A stretch of 64,000 nt of DNA. Source: Batkoa obscura. Its lineage: Eukaryota > Entomophthoromycota > Entomophthoromycetes > Entomophthorales > Batkoaceae. Location of the stretch: contig JASVEC010000062.1 of the NCBI GenBank assembly GCA_030770535.1, positions 62,001 through 126,000 on the forward strand, in the 5' to 3' direction. The translations under genes and the position numbers were made by a program. The notes under the pieces were generated by a model that saw only the letters and a list, made by a program, of their open reading frames with translations, had not been told where the DNA came from and made no database searches. Position 1 is the first letter of the stretch. Each line of letters begins with the position of its first letter. Positions 22,510 through 32,518 of the stretch are shown here, one piece after another.

Positions 22510-22609
22510 TATTGGGGTATTTTTTGGTTTCATCACTTTTTCCATCTTTTAAGTGCTATTTAAATCGAAAAATTGTAAGTTTTTTAAACATAAAAATATA
22601 TCCTCATAT
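22510..22609. mobile_element. MITE family 1, copy 3
   Basis: About 100 bp, left end TATTGGGGTATTTTTTGG, right end ATATATCCTCATAT; interior TTTCATCACTTTTTCCATC and AAGTGCTATTTAAATCG match the family. More diverged than copies 2 and 4. Confidence 0.7.
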
Positions 22610-22870
22610 GCTAAAAATAGTAATATCAAAATAAACCTAAATAAAAGACAGAGCATAAAAATGTATTCAAGCTATTATTTTTTACTTTTAAATTTTAGTC
22701 ATAATTCTATAACGCTTTACACTAAAGTGTAATAAAGTATAGACCGAAACTGTTATTAATAATGATAGTTCTCAATCGATAGACGTATCTAAATTACTTG
22801 ATCCAATATTTGCATAATGTCTAATAAGTTAAACAATAATCAAAGTTAACTAAGATAAGGATTGAAAAAA

Positions 22871-22878
22871 GTATATAA
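22871..22878 (+). promoter_or_regulatory. TATA box of the Kunitz-domain gene
   Basis: GTATATAAG about 95 bp upstream of the ATG. The other intact secreted genes in the window also carry a TATA box 45-75 bp before the ATG. Confidence 0.5.
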
Positions 22879-22967
22879 GCAGATAAAATAAGTGTATAAT
22901 ATTTATAAAAACAATTAGAATACAGTAGTATAAACAAACATCGACTTTATAAATTTAAAAATTGAAT

Positions 22968-23834
22968 ATGAATAGTGTACTTAGAACTTTAGCTTTATTT
23001 GCTTTATTAGCTGTTACTAACGCTCAAGAATCAATCTCTTTCAAGCAAGAAGGTTGTAAATTAGACAAAAATACCAATTTCAAGCCTCAGTATAACAATT
23101 TGAACAATAAATGTTTCATTAAAACTGATACTGGTGCTTGTCGTATGCAACAAGAATCTTTCCATTTTGACACAATTACAGGTAAATGTGTTCAAGATGT
23201 CTATGGAGGTTGTGGCGGTTGTTTTGCATTCAATACAATGCAGGAGTGTGAAGGATTATGTGTAAAAAATATTATCCAGCCAGTTGTTAAAGACAAGCCA
23301 AAAAACCAAGAACCTCAAAATTCTTGCAAAGTCAATAAGCCTAAAAATCTATCAGCTGAACTAAAAAAATTAGAAGATAAGTGTTTTATCAAAACTGAAA
23401 CTGGTAATTGTCGTATGCAACAAGAATCTTTCCATTTTGACACAACTACAGGTAAATGTGTTCAAGATATTTTTGGAGGTTGTCCTGATGGATGCTCTGT
23501 CTTTGAAACTATTAAAGATTGCGAAAGTTCCTGTGTAAAAAAGAGTAGTCAGCCAGTTAAAAAAGAGGACATTAATGGGTCTTTTACTCAAAAGGATTGT
23601 AAAATTGAAATTCCAGGTGTAATTTTCAATCCTTTAGCTAAATTTGATAATAGATGTTATATTAAAACTGATACTGGTTTGTGCCGTGGTAATCAAAAAT
23701 CTTTCCATTTTGACCCATCTAAAGGCAAATGTGTTGAAGACGTCTATGGAGGTTGTGGTGGATGCCGTGCTTTTAACAGCATGGAGGAATGTAGCTCGAC
23801 CTGTAGCACTCGTAAAAGAGGAAGATTCAATTAG
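22968..23834 (+). CDS. Secreted protein with three Kunitz/BPTI-type domains
   Basis: Single exon, 288 aa; the first ATG (22968) opens a clear signal peptide (VLRTLALFALLAVTNA). Three tandem modules follow (about residues 28-94, 105-173, 191-279). Each has the Kunitz spacing C-x8-C-x15-C-x7-C...C-x3-C, with CFIKTDTGAC, FHFD at the usual aromatic positions, YGGC or FGGC, and a final ExC-x3-C. Each also has two extra Cys: one some 14-20 residues before the domain and one two or three residues after GGC, so an added disulfide is likely. The residue after the second Kunitz Cys (P1) is Arg in all three, which in this family favours trypsin-like targets. Modules 1 and 2 are nearly identical in DNA over about 60 bp, a recent internal duplication. 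Ends with TAG. Kunitz proteins are uncommon in fungi. A protease-inhibitor role is inferred. Confidence 0.88.
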   Translation: MNSVLRTLALFALLAVTNAQESISFKQEGCKLDKNTNFKPQYNNLNNKCFIKTDTGACRMQQESFHFDTITGKCVQDVYGGCGGCFAFNTMQECEGLCVKNIIQPVVKDKPKNQEPQNSCKVNKPKNLSAELKKLEDKCFIKTETGNCRMQQESFHFDTTTGKCVQDIFGGCPDGCSVFETIKDCESSCVKKSSQPVKKEDINGSFTQKDCKIEIPGVIFNPLAKFDNRCYIKTDTGLCRGNQKSFHFDPSKGKCVEDVYGGCGGCRAFNSMEECSSTCSTRKRGRFN

Positions 23835-25139
23835 ATAATAAATACATTATAATTATAGTATTGATGCTTTTTTAATGCTTTTTATTTGTTAATACTAAAA
23901 TTTTATTTTTCAACATTTATTCGAAACCCCTCTATTTAGAATTCTTTTTGAGTTTTACATCTTAATGTTATAAGAATAATATAATAAATTTTATAAAAAG
24001 ATAGCCATTATTAATACAGGTCTGGTATAATTTAGTTTAATTGTTTATAAGTTAGCCATTTGAGTCTAGTGTAAAACAAATGGATAGCATGGATTTGAGG
24101 TTGGGTGCAATATTTGCTTTATAAAAAATTACGTACTAGCTTTGGTTAGTAAGAGAGCATTAAGGTAGAGTTATTATTCAATTATAAAAACATATTGAGA
24201 AGTGTAATAGACATTTGGATACATTGCTTTGGTAGAAAGCAGGGTGGGAAATAAAACCTCCTACTTTCTTTTTCTATAATAAAGAGTAACTAAACGACTA
24301 TAGTATTAAAGAGTAACTGAATCAAATGAATACCTAAAGTATCAAACTCAATAGATGTTAATAAGTAAAGAGCCTTAAGCTGAGGGAGATGATAGGTATT
24401 TTTTTAACTTGATAGAGTGGTTGAAGTATTAAGCTTAATGAAAGAAAGCCCATCATAACATTTTATTGTATTTGGTAACAAGTCAGCTGAGAAAGAGATG
24501 AACTTGTTTTTTTATAGAGCCATTGATAAAAAGTCTTTAATTTACAACCGAATTTATATGATTATCACAGTAATAGATTTATACTGCAATAGAATTAATA
24601 TCTAAATCAAAAGTTATTTTGATTTAGTACTATATTGTTTAATAACTAAATTTGAAAAAGATTGAATATAAAAAATATTAGAATAAAAATATTAGTTTTT
24701 GTTTAAAGCTAATTTATTTTTGTTAAAAACTAGTTGCTTTTAGCCTTAGACAAAGTAATGGTATAATACATTTTGATAGTTGACTACAAGCGTTCTCATT
24801 ATAATTTTTTAAAAATGTGGCAAATAACAATCGAGTAGTGGTAATGTGATCAAAATCAATTTCTTAAATCTTGTTTTTCAATGATAATTAGACTTCCTTA
24901 ATTGCTTCAAGATTTATAAAGAGAGAGTTAAGATATATTGACCCTTCGATTGTACAAATAGACGTCAAAGTTGAATCTAAATTATAAAACTATACCTGAT
25001 TAAATTATATCCTTTTGTATATATAACATTTTTATCAAAATTTGTATTATTGGATCTTTCTATACAGTAACGTATATAAGAAAATGAATACTTTGAATAT
25101 TTGGTAATAAAGAAATTTGATCTAACAAACATTTTGATA
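23835..25139. other. Gene-free, nothing recognised
   Basis: AT-rich stretch downstream of the Kunitz gene. No ORF, repeat family member or recognisable coding relic was seen. Confidence 0.45.
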
Positions 25140-26150
25140 GCTACTCAACAAGAGCCTCCTTTAAGGCAGTAATCTGGAAAACCATAGTTAAAATTAGTAC
25201 TTGGGTTAAAATGACCTAACTTTATAGCATTGAGATCTGTTATAAGTTTGATATAACTATGGTCGCTGATAATAGTTGAATCTAAGTCAATATAACTTTA
25301 TAAAGTTTAACAAATAAGTGCTAATTCCCAAATCTAAATTAGATTTGAAACTCACATTGGGATTTATTTCGTCAACTATAGATATAAATCCATAGCTAGC
25401 TAATTTGAACATCTTTAATTTATTGAATCTCATTTTGATTACATTTGATTCATTAAGCTCTAAATCACCATCCATGTTCATCTTAAATGAATTTGATTTA
25501 TTAAGGTTTAAATATTTAATGAAGGAAGTACTTAATTAGAAGTATCATAAATTTTTTATTTGAGCAATTTAAGTTGATCCATATATTTAGTGAATAAGTT
25601 CAATAGTTTATTAATCTTTCTGCTACTCCGATAGCTCCCTCTTTACTACTCAATCAGGCCCTTTATACCTTTGCTTACCTCCAAAAATATAGCACCTGTG
25701 AGTCTAACTCCCAAATTTTAAAATAAGATGTTTAATAGTTCGATACCATCTACATTAACCATAAATACTCTTTTTCAGTTTTCTGTATCGATATTTAATA
25801 TAGTATTATTATTGATCTCTAATATGCTTGAACCTTATACAGACGTTAAATACATAAAAGTATTCAAACGGTCGATATCTTTTCAAGTCATACTTAAGTA
25901 TTTCATTGATCCTTTGTCTTCTTTAATAAATTTACTCAGATATTGTTTATACTTATCAGTTTTGTTCGATTATACAGTTAGTAGGTGTAACAATATTTAA
26001 ATACTTTGCTTTCAATAAAAAGCACTTTTATCCAGAAAAACAGATTAATCGCTTCTTCTAGTTATATGATTTTGAATATCCCCTTAAATAAAGGATCTGG
26101 TAATAGATCTGATTTTAATACAATATTGAAATATTGCAAAATCTAAAGGA
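25140..26150 (-). pseudogene. Eroded protein-coding gene, unknown family
   Basis: Reading the minus strand gives a chain of peptides that look protein-like but switch frame and contain stops: TDKYKQYLSKFIKEDKG, then LEINNNTILNID, KRVFMVNVDGIELLNIL, LKYLNLNKSN, DGDLELNESNVIKMRF, VDEINPNVSFKSNLDLG, and finally KLITDLNAIKLGHFNP to CLKGGSC and a stop near 25140. The Leu/Asn/Ile periodicity recalls leucine-rich-repeat or F-box-type genes, but no family is firmly recognised. At least several disruptions separate the blocks, so it is read as a dead gene. The ORF on the opposite strand at 25728-26000 is a shadow. Confidence 0.4.
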
Positions 26151-27178
26151 AGGTGCTAAAATTTATTTAAACCTTTATTAGTTCTTAATTTAAATTTATG
26201 AGCAAAATTCAATATAAAAGAACATTACAGAAATAAAAATTGTTAGCTTAACTAGACTGAGCTTTTGTTTGCAAAATTCAATTTACAATTATTACTTTAT
26301 GCACAGTATTATATATGTTTGGATTCTGCCTAACCATTCAATATCAAATTATATCGTTTATAATATAAAACTCTTTTTATTTATGAATTTTTACCTTCTT
26401 CTTTAACTTAAGTTAGTTTTCAAATGAGAACCACACTCCTAAGAGGAGCATATTTGACTTTAAAACTAGAGACTTTAAAACTTTACTATTTATATTAATC
26501 CTCGTATATTGATACTACAGCTTTGATGAATTCTGTCTTAAATACATGATTTTAGAAAAAGTAAGTACGAAAACAATATAGACACTAAAAATTAAACACT
26601 GATAGTTTTATCGTTCTAGCAATATTAACAATAAGTACTTTAAATACGGATATCTACCGTTTTTATGAGCATTTTTGTATTATTGTAGTTTAAATAACAA
26701 AAGCAAATAAAACAATAAAGTTAATAGATGTGGGGTTGTCTGAATTAGTTTCATTATTTTGTCCAATTTTGAAAAATTTTGTATTTTAAAAACTTCGCTT
26801 AAAATTCTGTAAAATCAAATCTTTTAAAATAAAAGTACCCAGACACAGTTCTAAATCATTCTATTATAGTTTATACTGTAAGTTAGTTGAGTTTCTACTA
26901 GATCTTAAATACATATTTTTATAAAACTTTATTGAGAAATATTTATTATCAACTGCTTTATAACCAACATTGTAGATTTGTTATCAAATAAATAAACTAT
27001 TTTAATGCTATAATTACATTATTAATACATTGCCAAGTTAATAAATAGCTGCATAGGAGGGAGTGGTTAGCCCCAAAACTATAATTAACCATCCCTATAT
27101 AGTACAAGTAATAATAGTTTTTACATATTATTACAATTACTTCTTCGTTGACTATTTACTAACTTAGCTATTAATAAC
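26151..27178. other. Gene-free, nothing recognised
   Basis: AT-rich spacer. A weak inverted-repeat pair around 26730-26870 was considered and rejected. No gene found. Confidence 0.45.
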
Positions 27179-28290
27179 TTAAGTAATCTTAACATTTAAC
27201 AATCTATTTCTATCATTCAACAAACTACTTACTTGCTTAGTAAATATCGAAATTTTTAAATTCTCTGTTATCTTCGTAAGGTAAGCTGGGATTGATCTTT
27301 TAATTTTTCTATTTTCCATAGACTCTATAACTTTAATTGAAACTATATCGCTTTTTTTTGATGTATCGGATACTGCATAACAATGTAGTTTATTGTTATG
27401 TTTAACAAAGTGTAAATACTTCTTAATGCCCTGCATCTCTATTATTCTTTTTGTATTTTTGTTTCTTTCATACTTTTTAAAAATTATATCTGTTTTCCCA
27501 TTACTAACAGTCGAGTTATTAATTTTATTATGCTCACAAATAAAAGCCTCAAATCTTGAGATTAATTGATTAATGTCTTCTATTTCACCTAATGCTTCAA
27601 AACTACTTTTCCATTTTGAAAGGTTTCCAAAATGTCCATCAACTATACTTTCTCCATGATGCTCAGCAAGAAAATTAAGATTAACATTCAAACTACTATT
27701 TATTTCATGAATTTGTTTAAACATATAATGTAGGAACTCTTGGGATCTAAAATGATTTCCTCTATCTGCCCATATATTAATTTTTGTAAACCTTTTAAAT
27801 AAAAGCTCTGTAGAGATTAAATCGATTAAACAATCTCTTGCATATGCTGAATCATGATTCGATGTTTCAGATAAATAGCCAAAGTTTACTTTGGCTATTG
27901 TTTTATCATCTTTTAAATATAAAACACCAAAACCTAATACTGATATAGTTTGTTTATTGTAATGATCTAGGTTTACTCAATCTGGTCTTGTTCCTATTTC
28001 CATATTTTGTTTAAAATCTAAAATCATTATACAACTTCTATTATTTAATTTTTAATAGTTTCATTAAATGTGTTTTTTTGAGTATCAACATATAATTTAT
28101 GTAATTTGTATAATTTTTCTTCTTTATTGAAAACTTCTATCTCTCCTTTGTTTTTTATTGCTGTATTTATTTTATTTTCAAATAACTTTTTTCTAATTGT
28201 ATAGCACATATATTGCATAGATCCGTTTTTCTTGCTGGATTTTTGAAATTACTTGGTATATGTTTAAAAATGTTGACCTAGCTACCGCTT
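27179..28290 (-). mobile_element. DDE-type DNA transposase relic
   Basis: Minus strand. From about 28290: a zinc-finger-like KNPARKTDLCNICAIQL, then KNTFNETIKN, then an almost open stretch from 28033 to 27179 with LDFKQNMEIG (first acidic residue), HYNKQTISVLGFGV, SNHDSAYARDCL, INIWADRGNHFRSQEFL (second acidic residue) and NLNFLAEHHGESIVDGHFG (EHHGxSxxDGHFG). The order D...D...E/HHG is that of a cut-and-paste DDE transposase; the superfamily was not pinned down. One in-frame TGA (27974-27976) interrupts the catalytic part and the N-terminal portion is in other frames, so the copy is dead but fairly young. No terminal inverted repeats were located. Confidence 0.6.
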
Positions 28291-28488
28291 TATCTTTTAG
28301 ATAATTAAAATATTAACTAGAAAATAAGTTTATTATCTAAACAAAACTATTTTTTAGTCATAGTAAATGTGATTTTGCCTAATATTTATAATCATAACTG
28401 TAGTTCACATATTACAAACAAAATGCATTAATTAAGTTATTATAAATAGAAAAACCGAAGGCCAAATTATAAATTTTAATAATAATAA
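28291..28488. other. Short upstream region of MSH4
   Basis: AT-rich; presumably the MSH4 promoter. No distinct motif recognised. Confidence 0.3.
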
Positions 28489-31400
28489 ATGGAGCAAGGA
28501 TCAACGTTATTATCAGATGATTTAATGCAAAAAAGTATAGCTGCCTTAGTTAATGGTAGAGGCTTGGGTAATTTAGTAGGATTAGCAATATTTGATTTAA
28601 AAACTATAATTTGTACATTTTTTCAAGTAAATTATTTTGTAGCTATTATTATTACATTTTGTTTATTTATTGTTGAGTTTATTGATACCACTTCATTTCC
28701 AAGGGTTATTCAAATACTAACTGCTTATAAAGTAGAACAGGTTATTATTATATATTATATATTATATTGCTTATTTAATATATTCGATTTTAATATTAGA
28801 TATTAATACCACTAAAATCGGAAGTAAAAAATGAAATAGTTTATGAAATTGTTAAAGCCAATTTACCTAATATTGAATTAATACCAATTCAACGAAAATA
28901 CTTTAATGAAGAAATTGGATTTAACTATATTAATAATTATGCCTTAATAGAAGATAAATCTATCTTATCACCTTATTTAGTAACAGACTTTTATTATGGT
29001 ATTTGTTGTGTTGGTTGTATTTTTTATTACTTTGAATTTGATCAAAAAATAATATTTCCATTTAATCAATTGCATTTTCAATATAAAAAGTGTCAAAATA
29101 TAATGTTAATTAATAGTAACACATTACAAAACTTAGAAATAATAAAGAATTTACAAACTTCAAATTCAAAACAAACATTATTAAATGTAATAGATAATAC
29201 CAATACTGCTATGGGACATCGATTATTAAGATTAAGTATTTGTCAACCATATACGGATTTAAATAGTATTAATCATCGATTAAATTGTATTACTGAACTA
29301 AGACAAAAAGAGAACAAATTAGAATTAATAAAAAATATATTAAATCAGATACCTGATATTGATTTAATAGCTTCAATGATTATTAAAATAGATTCAACTA
29401 TCTCAATCAAAGTATTTGAAAGAAATATTCAGTGTATTATATTAACAAAAAGAATGTGTCAACAATTAAATGATTTAACTTCTATTATAAATGATTTAAC
29501 TAATCCAATATTCATTTCAATTTATAAAGTAAATAATTATTGTACTTTATTAGTATTTATATTAGTTACTTATTTTATATTATCTTATACTATTAGTTAA
29601 TTTCACATGAAAAAGTCAATGAAATTATGGATTATTTGAATAAATATATCAACGAAGATATTAATATTAATTCAGATAAATTTAATTCAAAAAACATTAA
29701 ATGTTTTATTATCAAAGTAATTTTATTATTATTTAATAATATTCCAACTAATATTTTTAGCCTGGATTAAATGGTTTATTAGATGTTGGTAAATTAAAGA
29801 TATAATAAAAATGAATTTTATTAAACATTTATCAGCTAGAAAGGCGTATGTTGAAACATCTGAAGACATAATAGAATTAGTTAAAAAATATGAGGGTAAA
29901 AATAAAATACCAACAACTAATATTATATTAATTAATATTAAAGAGGAATACAATTTATCATTTAAAATTAAACCTGCTTCGATTTATGGATTTGAGCTCA
30001 CTTTAAATTCAGAAGAAATTGAAGGAAAAGAATTACCGGCTGTATTTGTTAAAATTAAAAGAAAAGGAAACGTTTTTCATTTAAAAACATTAGATTTAGT
30101 AAGAGCGATAATATATGCATACTGTAATGCTAAATACTAAGTTGCACTTATTTAAAATAGATAAAACTAAATGATCGTCATAAAGATGCTCAGGATGAAA
30201 TATTTTTAATGTCAAAAGAGTATTATTATTATTATCATATTATCAAATAATTTATTAATATCGGTTTATTTTATTTTAGAATTGTTTTTCAAATGATTGT
30301 TTATTTACAATCAGAATTAGGTTTTATTCATAAACTATCCGAATCGATAGCGATACTAGATATGTTGCTATCTAATACAATAACATCAATACAAAATAAT
30401 TACGGTAGTTGCAGATTAATATAGATAGTAAATACTTATATTTGAATAGTTAAACCTGAATTTTCCGATAATCTTATATTAAAACAAGCTAAACATCCAA
30501 TATTACACTCTATATTAGATAAAAAATGTGTGCCCAATAACACTTATAGTGATACATTAAAAAGACTTGTATTTGTTATTGGACCTAATATGAGTGGAAA
30601 AACAACATATTTAAAGACGATAGCTTTAATTGTTATCATGGCACAATCTGGATCCTAGTAATTTATTAAATTTTATTATGAGTTAGAATATAGTATATTA
30701 ATTTAACTTCGCTTTATTATAGTATACCAGCTGATTATGGTAGTATTAAAATTATTGAATATCTACACTCTAGATTTAGTTCCAAGAGTGATAATATTGG
30801 TATTAATTCTTCATTTTATAAAGAATTAAATGAAACAGCCTCCATTTTAAATGATGTTGATAAAAATTCTTTAATTTTATTTGATGAATTTGGAAGGGGT
30901 AATAATTATTAACTGGTACTATAATATGGTAGTAATTTATAAAATATAAAGGAACCTCACATGCAGATGGAATTGCTTTATCTTATGCAATATGTGAATA
31001 TTTAATTAATTCAAATGTAAGTCAATAAACATCTTATGATATATTATTATAATATTTAGTGCTTAACTTTGTTTTCAACTCATTTTCAAGAATTACCTAA
31101 TTATATGAAACTTTATCCAAGTGTAACTATATTATATATGAAAGTACAGGTATGATTTAACGCTTTTTTAATATACAAAAGATACATATACAAATGATTA
31201 TAGGAACAGATGAAAAATGGAAAGTTTGTGTTAAAATACGATCATTACGCTCAAGAAGAAAGTGTTAATATTGATAATTATGGTACTTATTATAATAATT
31301 TAATATATTTTATTTTATATACATGTATATATTTGTAAAAGGTATAAAGTTGGCATCTCAACTTGACTTACCTGAAGAACTAATTGATAACGCATATAAA

Positions 31401-31704
31401 ATATCTAGTCAAGTAAGGATATAAATGATATATTTAAGATTATTTTAATCATTATTATTATAGATTAATAAAATAATTTATAATAATCAAGAAAAGATCA
31501 TTGAAGAAAAAGAATATTTAAACCAAAATACTATTATTGAAGTAAACATATTTAATATTATTGTTGTCTATATACTATTAATAATATTATTAGTTAGGTC
31601 AATTATTAATTCATACAGCTAATGAATCCAATCTAGAACCAAAAGAATTAATAAATTTTATAAATTCATTAAAACAAAAATATATTAATAAGGCATCTAA
31701 ATAG
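28489..31704 (+). CDS. MSH4: Meiotic MutS homologue MSH4
   Basis: Sixteen exons: 28489-28626, 28678-28740, 28800-29528, 29597-29716, 29761-29788, 29836-30098, 30161-30219, 30280-30404, 30450-30657, 30723-30898, 30952-31016, 31060-31149, 31204-31282, 31342-31412, 31464-31541, 31594-31704 (about 800 aa). MSH4 pairs with MSH5 to stabilise meiotic recombination intermediates. It lacks the MutS mismatch-recognition domain I, as expected for MSH4: it opens directly in domain II (DTTSFPRVIQILTAYK). Core: TNTAMGHRLLRLSICQPYTDL, LLDVARKAYVE; ATPase: Walker A GPNMSGKTTYLKTI, LFDEFGRGTSHADGIAL (Walker B and signature), then TLFSTHFQEL. The C-terminal dimerisation helix ends INKASK. Frame closes over all sixteen exons, so the gene looks functional. 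The second intron has a weak GTTATT donor. Confidence 0.93.
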
Positions 31705-32069
31705 TTAATTTAAATAAATGTAAGCTATTAAAACATTAAAGCATTTACTTTCTTAATCTTTTTTTAAAAAATTCCTAAAAGGTTGAACTTTGAATCCTGA
31801 AGGAATTTATTGCTTAAAACTAAAAACTAAAAACTAAAAGCAAGCAAAGGGAGATGTTAGTCATTTGGCTAGAGTTTCTCTTGTCTTCATCAAAGAAATT
31901 TTAAAGCTGAATGAGAGAGTCTGAGATCCATTCTATTCTCTATTCAATGTGTTAAGACTGGATAGTTGGGTATTCCAAGTTAGCATCAAACGCTAGCCTG
32001 GTGGGGGATCTTACAAACTGTATAAATGAGACGACTAAGACATAGAAATTAACTAAAAATCTTTTATTG

Positions 32070-32176
32070 TATGGGGATGTATTTTTGTGTTTAAGAATTT
32101 CACTAAGAATCTTTCCACTTAAACAGCACTTAAAAGATAGAAAAAGTGATGAAGCCAAAAAAAACATCCCCGTATA
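32070..32176. mobile_element. MITE family 1, copy 4
   Basis: About 107 bp, well preserved: left TATGGGGATGTATTTTTGTG, right AAACATCCCCGTATA. Orientation as copy 1. Confidence 0.8.
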
Positions 32177-32324
32177 AAGAAAGGACTGAAATAATACTTG
32201 AAACATCTAATAGGTAATAGTAGGGGATCCATGGATCTGAATTCATTTATCAAATTTATATTAAAGAATCAAGTAAATCAATTCAATTTTCCTAAATCAG
32301 TAATTTTAAACAAAGAATTGCTAC

Positions 32325-32474
32325 TACAACTTTATTGCGTCTAACTAGCATTCATTTTGGAGTAAAATTTTAATGTTATGCAAATATAGGATTAAGTTCG
32401 AAAAAGCTACAAATAACTAAAGAGTTTTAAAAATTATTGCAAACTATGTCGTAATAAAGTTGTAGTAGCTGTAT
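32325..32474. mobile_element. MITE family 2, copy 2
   Basis: About 150 bp with a near-perfect 20-bp inverted repeat: GCTACTACAACTTTATTGCG at 32330-32349 against CGTAATAAAGTTGTAGTAGC at 32450-32469 (one mismatch). Non-coding interior. It sits in the presumed promoter of the TFC4-like gene. Confidence 0.7.
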
Positions 32475-32518
32475 TTAAATAATTAAAAAAATTTAAAAAT
32501 TTGCTTTTATTTTAAAGA

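Larger units (their letters stand above)
21329..22870. other. Repeat-bearing intergenic region
   Basis: AT-rich spacer between divergently transcribed genes. It holds two family-1 MITEs and one family-2 element. No coding relic was recognised in the remainder. Confidence 0.5.
31705..32518. other. Intergenic with two MITEs
   Basis: Between MSH4 and the TFC4-like gene, same direction. It holds one family-1 and one family-2 MITE; the second ends only about 45 bp before the TFC4 start codon. Confidence 0.55.

Noticed and set aside
25728-26000. 90-codon plus-strand ORF
   Set aside because: It is the antisense of a decayed minus-strand gene whose peptides look more protein-like.
26730-26875. Possible TIR element (TGTGGGGTTGTCTG ... 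CAGACACAG)
   Set aside because: The end match is short and the interior does not clearly match either MITE family.
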